A stretch of 12,516 bases of DNA from an uncultured Candidatus Saccharibacteria bacterium (GTDB taxonomy: Bacteria > Patescibacteriota > Saccharimonadia > Saccharimonadales > Saccharimonadaceae), in assembly GCA_938036625.1 (NCBI GenBank), contig CALHQH010000026.1, positions 1 through 12,516 of the forward strand, in the 5' to 3' direction. The position numbers and the translations under genes are program-made. Each line of letters begins with the position of its first letter. Position 1 is the first letter of the stretch. Positions 1 through 6,548 of this stretch are shown here, one piece after another. The notes under the pieces were generated by a model. It worked only from the letters and a program-made list of their open reading frames with translations. It was not told the origin of the DNA and made no database searches.

Positions 1-59
1 CGCCGCCCTGATCCAGCGCGGCCCATGACACGCTAAAAACACTCCACCCGCCCTGACCT

Positions 60-87
60 TCTCAGTGCGCTTTTCTTCGCACAGAGA
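60..87. repeat. Inverted repeat, 10-bp arms with one mismatch
   Basis: Arms TCTCAGTGCG (60-69) and CGCACAGAGA (78-87) pair with a single A-A mismatch around an 8-base pyrimidine loop. No T-run follows, so it does not look like an intrinsic terminator. It could be a protein-binding site or a leader hairpin. Confidence 0.4.
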
Positions 88-110
88 ACAGTGCCACAGA
101 AAATGATGCA

Positions 111-130
111 GCGCCAGCAGAAAATGGCGC
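111..130. repeat. Short inverted repeat, 6-bp perfect arms
   Basis: GCGCCA (111-116) and TGGCGC (125-130) are perfect complements around an 8-base A-rich loop. It is short enough to occur by chance in GC-rich DNA. It is listed because a second inverted repeat lies 23 bases to the left in the same leader. Confidence 0.25.
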
Positions 131-285
131 GATAGTGCGGAAGAGTCGCTCGTGCGAGGTCGGTGGGATCGTTTCTTGGGGGCATTTGAAACCGGACTGG
201 ACTTTTCCGTCCATCTGAGCGTCAATAGAAAGAGGAGAAACACTAAACCAGTGAAATAGCAATATATGACGAGAGGAGGAGACAG

Positions 286-831
286 ATGACAACACAAACC
301 AGAACGAATACGCCAGATGAGCCACATGAGCCGGCGGCGGTGCTGGAGGCGGCACCCGCCACCGCACTGGACGGCCAGGCGGGTACTGGGGTGATCGCCA
401 TCTTCTACGGCGCGGCGCGCTACCCCTTCGAGCTAGCTCGGCAACGGGAGCTGGTAGAGGACTACGCCGAAGCGATGGGCCTCAACCTGGTCACCGAGTT
501 CCACGACCGACAGACGCGCCAGTACGGGCTGGGCATGCTGCTGGGTGCCTGCCGGCGCGGTGGGGTCGAGTACGTCATCACGGCGGGCTGGCCCACCCCC
601 AACCTCACCGGAGCCGAAGCGGACGCGGTAACCGAGCAGCTCGCAGACAGCGGCACCCACCTGGTCTGCCTCAATACCTGGCACCCCGGCGCCGGCACCC
701 CACCAGCCTGGTGGAACGACGAGGAGGGGGTACAGATCCGCCAACTCGATGAGCTGAGAAGCCAAGAGCACAGGCAGCGCGAGCAGACCAGTGAACCCAC
801 CGAACCCACCAAGGAGGTGCACCATGCCTGA
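286..831 (+). CDS. Inactive serine-recombinase-fold protein, operon partner of the integrase
   Basis: A 181-residue protein. After an Ala/Pro-rich N-terminus of about 33 residues, residues 34-133 follow the resolvase catalytic-domain pattern of the next gene element by element: first strand (VIAIFYGAA), helix (ARQRELVEDYAEAMGL), second strand and turn (VTEFHDR), a helix ending ACRRGGVEYVI, and a last strand HLVCLNTW. The nucleophilic Ser of YIRVS is replaced (FYGAA) and the LDRLARN arginine motif is replaced by GWPTPNL, so strand exchange is not expected. The tail (residues 137-167) has WWNDEE, IRQLDELR and RQREQ and is conserved in a broken copy near 9673. AGGAGG at 274-279, six bases before ATG, fixes the start. 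The stop overlaps the recombinase start by 8 bases, implying coupled expression. A role as modulator or directionality partner of the recombinase is inference; I know of no named family for it. Confidence 0.75.
   Translation: MTTQTRTNTPDEPHEPAAVLEAAPATALDGQAGTGVIAIFYGAARYPFELARQRELVEDYAEAMGLNLVTEFHDRQTRQYGLGMLLGACRRGGVEYVITAGWPTPNLTGAEADAVTEQLADSGTHLVCLNTWHPGAGTPPAWWNDEEGVQIRQLDELRSQEHRQREQTSEPTEPTKEVHHA
811..819 (+). promoter_or_regulatory. Strong Shine-Dalgarno setting the recombinase start at 824
   Basis: AAGGAGGTG lies inside the end of the upstream gene, with AGGAGG at 812-817 and six bases to the ATG at 824. An upstream in-frame GTG at 791 has no such site, so 824 is preferred. Translation of the two genes is probably coupled. 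Confidence 0.8.
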
Positions 832-2851
832 CGCACTCGCTCCCGATCCCTTCACCGCTATGGCCGCCCAGCTCACTCCTAAGCGCGCCGTCTCCTACAT
901 CCGTGTCTCCACCCGTGAGCAGGCCCAGCGCGGCGGCAGTGAGGAGGGCTTCTCCCTGCCGGCTCAGCGGGAGGCCAACAAGCGCAAAGCCCAGTCGATG
1001 GGTGCGCTGGTGGTTAAGGAGTTCGCCGACCGCGGTGAGTCGGCCAGGTCTGCGAACCGGCCCGAGCTGCAGAAGATGCTGGCCTACCTCAAAGAAGACG
1101 GCGGGATCGACTACGTCATCGTCCATAAGCTGGATCGGTTAGCGAGAAACCGGGCGGACGATGTGGAGATAAACCGGGCCTTCGAGGATGCCGGCGTCCG
1201 GCTCGTCTCCACCAGTGAGAACATCGACCAGACGCCTGGCGGCATGCTGCTCCACGGCATTATGAGCTCCATCGCTGAGTTCTACAGCCGGAACTTGGCT
1301 AATGAGGTCATTAAGGGGATGGGCGAGAAAGCCAGGAATGGTGGGACGCTGGGCAAGGCACCGCTCGGCTACATGAACGTCCGCGCCAGAGACGAGAACG
1401 GCCGAGAAGTTCGGACGGTCGCCCTGGATGAGGAGCGGGCACCGCTGGTGCGGCTGGCGTTCACCGAGTATGCGACCGGAAACTGGACGGTGCGGCAACT
1501 GGCGGAGCATCTCAACAATCGCGGCCTCACCATCCCGCCCACGCCGCGGCGCCCTGCCAAGCCCATCACGGCAACGCGCCTGCACGAGATCCTGCGCCAC
1601 CCCTACTACAAGGGCATCGTCACGTTCCAGGGCGTGGAGTATGCGGGCAAGCACGAGCCGCTGGTAGACAGCCAGACCTGGCAGACCGTGCAGACCATCC
1701 TGGCTTCGCGCCGCTATGGGGAGCGCCAGCGCATCCATAACCACTTCCTGAAGAGCACCGTCGTCTGTGGCCAGTGCGGGGCGCGCCTGTCTGTCCAGAA
1801 CGCCAAGAACAGCAAGGGCACCATCTACCCCTACTTCGTCTGCGCCCGCCGCTGCCGCCTCCACGACTGCGCCTTCACCGCCGTGCTCATCGACGTCGTC
1901 GAAGACCGGATGGTAGAGCTCTACCAAACCATCCAGCTCAGCGCAGCAGACAGAACCCAGATCGAGCACTACCTCCACGACGAGCTAGCCCAGATAGAAG
2001 GAGACAAGGCCAAAGCAATCCGCTCCCTCACCACCCGGCGCACCAACATCGAGGATAGACGACGCCGCCTCCTCCACGCCCACTACGAAGGGGCCATCCC
2101 CCTGGAGCTGCTCAAGGAGGAACAAGCCAAGCTCACAAGCGAGCTGAACCAGATTGAGCGCCAGCTGGCCGCCTACAAGGCCGATGCTGCCGAAGTCCGC
2201 CAGCACCTCACTCAGGCCCTTGACCTCCTCGAAGACTGCCACCGCCTCTACCAAGCCGCCCCACCGCACCTGAAGAAACTGCTCAACCAGGTGTTCTTCC
2301 AGCGGGTCCTAGTGAACCCACTCGTCGATGAAGAGGGTCGGGTCATCTTGCCAGGTGATGGCACGAGCGACGGTGCCAATGCTGGCAGGCCAGCGGATAA
2401 GGATGCAGCAGGTAAGGAGACGGGTGGTGAGGACAGCGCCGGAGAAGAAGAAGGAACTGGCGATGCGAGTGGGGGAGGAGACGCTGCTGCTACTAACACG
2501 CCAGCCGTGACTTCTCGTCCCATCCACCTTGCCGACACGGGCTCCGGCACTCGCCTTAGCGCCCTGCTCGTCCCACCCTTCGACCAGCTGGCCAGCCCCA
2601 GCCTGCACGCCGCTGCTCATGCGCACCACCTGCAGCACGCGGCTCAGCTTGACAACTTGACCACACCGCCCGCCGCGGGCGGCACGCTCATGAGCTCCAC
2701 AACACGAACAACGCCCACCCTGGTGGGTGAGCGTTGTTCAACATCTGGAACCGCATCTCAGCCTGTTTCAACTGGAGAGGGTTTGGATAAGAGCTGGCTG
2801 GTGCGGATGAAAGGACTTGAACCTTCACGCCACGAGGGCACATGCTCCTAA
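824..2851 (+). CDS. Large serine recombinase (site-specific integrase)
   Basis: A 675-residue protein of the large serine recombinase family, which cuts and rejoins DNA at att sites through a phosphoserine link. Resolvase catalytic domain at about residues 20-160, with Ser29 in YIRVSTREQ as nucleophile and the arginine motif LDRLARN at 103-109. Recombinase DNA-binding domain at about 170-295. A zinc ribbon follows, with Cys315/Cys318 and a second cluster at Cys340, Cys344 and Cys349. A charged helical, probably coiled-coil, segment spans about 375-475. Residues 510-660 are an unusual low-complexity Gly/Ala/Glu/Thr-rich tail. The last 17 or so residues are read from the antisense strand of a tRNA-Leu gene, and the stop lies inside that tRNA. 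Second gene of an operon with the inactive paralogue. GC-rich codons and strong SD differ from neighbouring chromosomal genes, consistent with transfer. All core motifs are present, so it is probably functional. Confidence 0.93.
   Translation: MPDALAPDPFTAMAAQLTPKRAVSYIRVSTREQAQRGGSEEGFSLPAQREANKRKAQSMGALVVKEFADRGESARSANRPELQKMLAYLKEDGGIDYVIVHKLDRLARNRADDVEINRAFEDAGVRLVSTSENIDQTPGGMLLHGIMSSIAEFYSRNLANEVIKGMGEKARNGGTLGKAPLGYMNVRARDENGREVRTVALDEERAPLVRLAFTEYATGNWTVRQLAEHLNNRGLTIPPTPRRPAKPITATRLHEILRHPYYKGIVTFQGVEYAGKHEPLVDSQTWQTVQTILASRRYGERQRIHNHFLKSTVVCGQCGARLSVQNAKNSKGTIYPYFVCARRCRLHDCAFTAVLIDVVEDRMVELYQTIQLSAADRTQIEHYLHDELAQIEGDKAKAIRSLTTRRTNIEDRRRRLLHAHYEGAIPLELLKEEQAKLTSELNQIERQLAAYKADAAEVRQHLTQALDLLEDCHRLYQAAPPHLKKLLNQVFFQRVLVNPLVDEEGRVILPGDGTSDGANAGRPADKDAAGKETGGEDSAGEEEGTGDASGGGDAAATNTPAVTSRPIHLADTGSGTRLSALLVPPFDQLASPSLHAAAHAHHLQHAAQLDNLTTPPAAGGTLMSSTTRTTPTLVGERCSTSGTASQPVSTGEGLDKSWLVRMKGLEPSRHEGTCS
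2706..2739. repeat. Compound inverted repeat between recombinase tail and tRNA
   Basis: Outer arms GAACAACGC (2706-2714) and GCGTTGTTC (2731-2739) are perfect 9-bp complements. Inside them CCACC (2715-2719) and GGTGG (2722-2726) pair around a 2-base loop, leaving GTGA as a bulge. No T-run follows on either strand, so it is a poor intrinsic terminator. It lies 60 bases beyond the tRNA 3' end, inside the recombinase reading frame. Its place next to the likely integration point makes a recombinase or accessory binding site possible, but that is inference. Confidence 0.55.
2799..2809. other. Probable attachment-site region at the 3' end of tRNA-Leu
   Basis: The recombinase gene abuts the 3' end of tRNA-Leu, and sequence character changes here from GC-rich to ordinary chromosomal. 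The tRNA acceptor 3' strand plus CCA occupies 2799-2809, where an element inserting into a tRNA would regenerate the gene. The partner repeat should lie left of the window and was not seen, so the core and crossover point are not defined. Confidence 0.35.
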
Positions 2852-2884
2852 GGCATGCGTGTCTACCAATTCCACCACATCCGC
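2799..2884 (-). tRNA. tRNA-Leu (anticodon UAG), CCA encoded
   Basis: On the minus strand the acceptor arm GCGGATG (2884-2878) pairs with CATCCGC (2809-2803). A D-arm with AATTGGTAGA, an anticodon stem CATGC/GCATG around loop CTTAGGA (anticodon TAG), a long variable arm with stem GCC/GGC typical of class II tRNA-Leu, and a T-arm GAAGG-TTCAAGT-CCTTT all fold. The discriminator is A, followed by genomic CCA (2801-2799). It has its own promoter. The recombinase frame overlaps its 3' half on the opposite strand, and no T-rich terminator is visible immediately downstream. Confidence 0.95.
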
Positions 2885-2895
2885 ATAACAAAGTT

Positions 2896-2925
2896 ATTAT
2901 ACCAAATGAGCTGGTGTATCTGCAA
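2896..2925 (-). promoter_or_regulatory. Promoter of tRNA-Leu
   Basis: On the minus strand TTGCAG (2925-2920) is followed after 18 bases by a perfect TATAAT (2901-2896). The expected start site is near 2889, about five bases before the mature tRNA 5' end at 2884. It lies between rsmD and the tRNA, so the tRNA need not depend on rsmD transcription. Confidence 0.75.
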
Positions 2926-2927
2926 CC

Positions 2928-3482
2928 TTAGCTGCATCCATCAGCTCGGCGGAAAAAGGTGAGGTGTGCGTTTCCATAACTACGATTGTCCACCACAACA
3001 ATGTCGTTTGCTAATTTTGGCCCCTCACCTATTCCTGTATGTGATAATACCATAAATCCGCCTGGTTTGAGAAGGGCAAAAAGTCGGCTAACTGCTGCAA
3101 GCTGGAGATCGTGGTAGGGCGGGTCGGCAAAGATGATATCGAAGGCTTCGCCATTGTAAGTGCCAAGCCATGGGCTGATGCCAGCTTTGACTGCGGTAGC
3201 CGATGAGCCAGCACCGAGCGCTGCGATATTTTTGCAGAGGATGGTGAAGGCGAGGCGGTCACGTTCGACAAACACCGCCTGGCGAGCCCCACGGCTTAAC
3301 GCCTCCAGACCAACGGCGCCAGTGCCAGCAAAGGCATCGAGGATGTGTGCATCCTGCACTGCATCGCCGAGCGAATTAAACAGCGCGTTGCGCACTCGCT
3401 CGCTCATTGGGTGAGTACGGCGGTTATCTGGCGCATCGAGCCAGCGCCCGCCATAGCGTCCAGCAATTACTCGGACTTTCAT
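2928..3482 (-). CDS. rsmD: 16S rRNA (guanine966-N2)-methyltransferase RsmD
   Basis: A 184-residue class I SAM-dependent methyltransferase of the RsmD family, which methylates G966 of 16S rRNA during 30S assembly in the cytoplasm. It begins MKVRVIAGRYGGRWL, the typical RsmD N-terminus. The family segment RRTHPMSERVRNALFNSL follows at about 20-40. The SAM-binding motif LDAFAGTGAVGLEALSRGA is at about 48-66 and the catalytic ADPPY at about 120. Length matches the family. The ATG at 3482 is preferred over an in-frame start at 3515 because it forms an ATGA overlap with the stop of the upstream phospholipase-like gene, suggesting translational coupling. It is followed at 43 bases by tRNA-Leu, which has its own promoter. 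Confidence 0.93.
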   Translation of the reverse strand: MKVRVIAGRYGGRWLDAPDNRRTHPMSERVRNALFNSLGDAVQDAHILDAFAGTGAVGLEALSRGARQAVFVERDRLAFTILCKNIAALGAGSSATAVKAGISPWLGTYNGEAFDIIFADPPYHDLQLAAVSRLFALLKPGGFMVLSHTGIGEGPKLANDIVVVDNRSYGNAHLTFFRRADGCS

Positions 3483-4297
3483 GATGGGTAAGCCTCGCAC
3501 AGTGCGCTGTACCACGCATAGGCAACGGTGCGAACGATCTCTGGGATGAGCTCGTTGCGTGTCTGCAAGGCTAGGCCCGTCGTCCAGCCATTACGCCAAA
3601 ACGTGTGATACATATCCAGTGCATACACTCGCTGCACTGCTCGCAAAAAGACTGCCTCCAGGCCAAGCTGCTCTGCCTCAGCCACCCACTCGGGTGATGG
3701 ACAGGTGTCGGCAAAACGGGCGGTACGCATCGAGGCTGCCACGCCAAGTTCGAAGAGAACATGCGTCGCAAAGACACCCTTTGCTCCCCAGTATTCCCAG
3801 TTCTTATTAATCGTATCGAGCCCCGTTGTCCCATGGATGAAATTTTTATCTAAGACGGTAAGACGCTCCTCTTTGGGGTGACCCCAGAGCTCCTCAATTT
3901 TATCGCTCAGCGGGTAATGATGAGCCGGCGTGAGGCCATCGACGATAGCGTGCGACATCCACGCTGCCTCAAAGGCGGCACGCACTGTGTTGCCTTGGCG
4001 TAGTGCCTGGACGAGATTGTAATGATGATCGAGAATCATAACGACGAGGTCGCGGTCGTCTGGCTTGGTAGGGTCGATGTAGTGCCAGGGCTCATCCACG
4101 CTGGGGCTTTTGCGTTTGATGCCATCGGGGCCATTATTGCCCTCGAAGTGGAGGATATCGCGCAAGCTCGGGAAGTGGAGAATGGCGACGTGGTGGCTAC
4201 ACATCTGGCCTAGGTCGCGCCGTGCAAGCTGGTCGATCCGCTGATGAACACCAACCAAGTGCCCCGACTGGTCTCGAAAGGTTGTTCCACTATACAT
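3479..4297 (-). CDS. Zinc-dependent phospholipase C / S1-P1 nuclease-fold protein
   Basis: A 272-residue, largely helical protein. The block WMSHAIVDGLTPAHHYP at about 113-129 is characteristic of the zinc-dependent phospholipase C family: His116, Asp120 and His126 have the same spacing as the known ligands His118, Asp122 and His128 of Bacillus cereus PC-PLC. Other possible ligands are His35/His36, His50, His72 and Asp90 with His91/His92. No signal peptide is evident, and the N-terminal Trp ligand of the secreted enzymes is not apparent, so an intracellular hydrolase is likelier than a secreted lipase. The substrate cannot be told. The 3' end overlaps rsmD by four bases (ATGA). An extended -10 (TGC-TATACT) ends only nine bases before the ATG, so the message has almost no leader. 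Confidence 0.75.
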   Translation of the reverse strand: MYSGTTFRDQSGHLVGVHQRIDQLARRDLGQMCSHHVAILHFPSLRDILHFEGNNGPDGIKRKSPSVDEPWHYIDPTKPDDRDLVVMILDHHYNLVQALRQGNTVRAAFEAAWMSHAIVDGLTPAHHYPLSDKIEELWGHPKEERLTVLDKNFIHGTTGLDTINKNWEYWGAKGVFATHVLFELGVAASMRTARFADTCPSPEWVAEAEQLGLEAVFLRAVQRVYALDMYHTFWRNGWTTGLALQTRNELIPEIVRTVAYAWYSALCEAYPS

Positions 4298-4306
4298 ATC
4301 TCATAT

Positions 4307-4315
4307 AGTATAGCA
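4307..4315 (-). promoter_or_regulatory. Extended -10 promoter of the phospholipase-like/rsmD operon
   Basis: On the minus strand TGC-TATACT (4315-4307) is a good extended -10. No convincing -35 is visible at normal spacing. The start site would fall near 4300, about three bases before the ATG at 4297, giving a nearly leaderless message. Confidence 0.6.
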
Positions 4316-4367
4316 GATTTTGGCGTGGCTGGATTGTCACTACGGGTGTGTTTTGTTGATATTTCCG

Positions 4368-4394
4368 ATCCTTGCAGGCTAAATGGGCAAGGAT
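4368..4394. repeat. 8-bp inverted repeat between recG and the phospholipase-like gene
   Basis: ATCCTTGC (4368-4375) and GCAAGGAT (4387-4394) are perfect complements around an 11-base loop. It lies about 50 bases past the recG stop on the minus strand. No U-tract follows, so termination is only a possibility. Confidence 0.35.
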
Positions 4395-4442
4395 AGAGAG
4401 AATAAAATAAGCAGCATTATGAATAGGTAAGATTATCCTAGC

Positions 4443-6473
4443 TTAATTGAGCGTTGTGAGCCGTTGATTGCGCTGCACGGCTGCCTGGAGCTCTGGGTAG
4501 TGTTCGAGTGAATCACCACTGGCGATAAAGGCTTGCGCTGCTTTTTGGGCTCGGGCGATTGCCTTACTATCGGCTAGGCTCGCAATGCGCAGATTGAGTG
4601 CACCATGCTGGGCTTTGCCGTAAATTTCGCCCGGGCCGCGGAGCTGCATGTCGACTTCGGCGAGGTGGAATCCGTCGTTTGAGGCCTCCACTTCGCGTAG
4701 GCGCTGGCTTGGCCTGCTGTGATTATTAAGCAAAAGATAGCAGTAGCTCTGGCGTGCGCCACGTCCCACTCGGCCACGCAGCTGGTGGAGCTGGGCAAGA
4801 CCAAATCGCTCGGCATCCTCGATCATCATCACTGTCGCATTTGGCACATCAACACCAACTTCTACTACTGTGGTGCTCACAAGAATATCATATACATGCT
4901 GGTGAAATTCTTGCATCACCCGTTCTTTGTCGGCAGGCTTCATCTTGCCATGAAGCAAGCCAATTCGCCACCGACCTAAGGTGCTACTCTTGAGGTGGCG
5001 TACGGTTGCTTCAACACTGCGCGCGTCATTATCTGGGTTGTCATCGATGAGACCACAGACAATATAGGCTTGGCTGCCAGCCTCGAGCTCCTCCGTGACG
5101 CGTTGGTACAGGGCTGGGCGCGAGGCGGGAGAAATAATTTTGGTAATGATCGGCTGGCGACCGGCAGGGCGCTGGCTGATGATGCTGATATCAAGCTCGC
5201 CATAGACGGTTAGGGCGAGGCTGCGAGGAATTGGTGTGGCGGTCATGGCAAGGAGGTGTGGCATATGGCCGGATTTATCAAGCAGCTTCTGGCGCTGCGT
5301 CACGCCAAAACGATGCTGCTCATCGATGACAACAAAACCAAGCCGTGCAAAATTCACCGAGTCTTGGATGAGTGCATGCGTCCCCACTACGACATCTACC
5401 TCGCCGCGTGCAATGCGCTGCACAAGCTCACTACGCATAGCACCGGTCACGCTGCCAGTCAGCAGCCCAACTTTGATACCGAAGGGCGTAAGTAATGCAT
5501 CGAGCGTGGCGGCGTGCTGACGGGCAAGAATCTCCGTTGGTGCCATCAAGGCGGTTTGGTAGCCAGCACTGGCAGCCTGGCGAGCGGCTAGGCCAGCGAC
5601 CACTGTTTTGCCACTACCCACGTCACCTTGGAGGAGGCGATTCATTGGTGTACTACGCTGAAAGTCTTGCAAAATATCCCAGGCTGCGCGGCGTTGATCG
5701 TCTGTGAGAGCAAAGGGCAGAGCACTCACAAATGACTTCACAACAGCTTGCTCAAACGGTATGGCATAGCCTTGGAGCTGAGCATGCGCCTGGCGATTGA
5801 GCTGACTAGCAAGCAGTAAGCTAAAGAGCTCCTCAAAGGCAAAGCGCTGGCGTGCTCTTACGATACTCTCTGATGTGGTAGGGAAATGCATCGCAAGCAG
5901 CGCCTCGCTCCGGCTCATTAAGCCTTCGCGTACAACAATGTGCGAGGGGAGTGTCTCGGGCAGCATTGTGATCAGTGGTCGTAGCTCGGTGAGTAGTTTG
6001 CGTACCAGTTGGCTTTTGAGGCCGTGTACTGCGTGGTAGATGGGCAGCAGGTTGGTGTCATGGTGGACAAGCTCTTTGACACGCTCGGTACTTGGGTTAG
6101 TGAGTTGGTAGCGGCCATTCTTATACTCAAATTGTCCCCGAAAGTAACATTCATCCCCACTCGCGAGTTGCTGCACTCGATACGGCTGATTAAACCACAC
6201 GGCATTAAGCTTGCCCGAGCTATCCGCCAGTACTGCTGTGGTAATACGGAGACCACGCCGCACCGTGCGCGTGCTGATTGATTCACAGCGAGCCGTGATC
6301 GTCACATTGCCTGGCGCTAGTGTTGCGATTGAGCTCGCAGCAGTAAAATCATCGTGCTTGCGTGGCAAAAACATGATGAGATCATTGACGGTCAAGAGCC
6401 CAGCCTGAGCCAGTTGCTCGGCTGTTTTTGGCCCAACGCCTTTGATCTGAGAGAGCGGTGTCGATAGGTTCAC
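4443..6473 (-). CDS. recG: ATP-dependent DNA helicase RecG
   Basis: A 676-residue superfamily 2 helicase that remodels stalled replication forks and Holliday junctions. The N-terminal wedge region contains LSQIKGVGPKTAEQL and the OB fold spans roughly residues 50-140. Walker A GDVGSGKT lies at about 283-290, the DEQH Walker B box at about 384-387, MTATPIPRSLAL at about 410, VSTTVVEVGVDVPNA at about 532-546, and LHQLRGRVGRGARQS at about 562-576. Length and motif order match full-length RecG. I prefer the GTG at 6473, which gives the usual short N-terminus; a TTG at 6500 would add nine residues. No SD is visible. A TACAAT ends six bases before the GTG, so a leaderless message is possible besides one from the shared divergent promoter. 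Confidence 0.95.
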   Translation of the reverse strand: MNLSTPLSQIKGVGPKTAEQLAQAGLLTVNDLIMFLPRKHDDFTAASSIATLAPGNVTITARCESISTRTVRRGLRITTAVLADSSGKLNAVWFNQPYRVQQLASGDECYFRGQFEYKNGRYQLTNPSTERVKELVHHDTNLLPIYHAVHGLKSQLVRKLLTELRPLITMLPETLPSHIVVREGLMSRSEALLAMHFPTTSESIVRARQRFAFEELFSLLLASQLNRQAHAQLQGYAIPFEQAVVKSFVSALPFALTDDQRRAAWDILQDFQRSTPMNRLLQGDVGSGKTVVAGLAARQAASAGYQTALMAPTEILARQHAATLDALLTPFGIKVGLLTGSVTGAMRSELVQRIARGEVDVVVGTHALIQDSVNFARLGFVVIDEQHRFGVTQRQKLLDKSGHMPHLLAMTATPIPRSLALTVYGELDISIISQRPAGRQPIITKIISPASRPALYQRVTEELEAGSQAYIVCGLIDDNPDNDARSVEATVRHLKSSTLGRWRIGLLHGKMKPADKERVMQEFHQHVYDILVSTTVVEVGVDVPNATVMMIEDAERFGLAQLHQLRGRVGRGARQSYCYLLLNNHSRPSQRLREVEASNDGFHLAEVDMQLRGPGEIYGKAQHGALNLRIASLADSKAIARAQKAAQAFIASGDSLEHYPELQAAVQRNQRLTTLN

Positions 6474-6513
6474 ATTTTTATTGTACCGCACCTGGTGCAA
6501 ATGCGCTGCCCTG

Positions 6514-6527
6514 TGCTATAGTATAAG
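6514..6527. promoter_or_regulatory. Divergent, nearly symmetric -10 region between recG and the FAD oxidase
   Basis: The plus strand reads TGC-TATAGT (6514-6522), an extended -10 toward the oxidase. The overlapping minus-strand hexamer TATACT (6525-6520) points toward recG. The core GCTATAGTATAAGC is close to a palindrome, so one small site may serve both directions. No strong -35 is visible on either side. Very similar TATAGTATA-type cores lie before the phospholipase-like gene and the polyprenyl synthase. Confidence 0.55.
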
Positions 6528-6548
6528 CAGTAAGCTAACGGGGGAAAT

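Larger units (their letters stand above)
1..285. other. GC-rich leader upstream of the recombinase operon
   Basis: I see no convincing gene here. Frame 2 reads a short tail ending in TGA at 26-28 and frame 1 ends in TAA at 34-36, so the last codons of a gene entering from the left edge may lie at the very start, but the frame cannot be decided. The remainder holds two small inverted repeats (60-87 and 111-130). No good sigma70 pair is visible; the operon promoter may lie around the A/T-rich stretch at 236-270. In integrated elements such a leader often carries regulatory or recombinase-binding sites, but that is inference. Confidence 0.5.

Noticed and set aside
198..213. TGGAC/GTCCA hairpin with TTTT as terminator
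   Set aside because: The T-run lies in the loop, not after the stem, and the arms are only 5 bp.
62..367. Minus-strand open frame over the leader
   Set aside because: Its Pro/Ser-rich product has no recognisable pattern and no promoter or ribosome site is seen.
791..823. Longer recombinase starting at GTG 791
   Set aside because: The strong AGGAGG at 812-817 points to ATG 824, and the extra residues are not part of the family's N-terminus.
433..876. Long open frames on the minus strand across the recombinase operon
   Set aside because: They are mirror frames of the GC-rich genes, have no ribosome sites, and give Gly/Ala/Val-rich sequence with no domain pattern.
3483..3515. Longer RsmD starting at 3515
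   Set aside because: The ATGA overlap and the typical MKVRVIAGRYGG start favour 3482.
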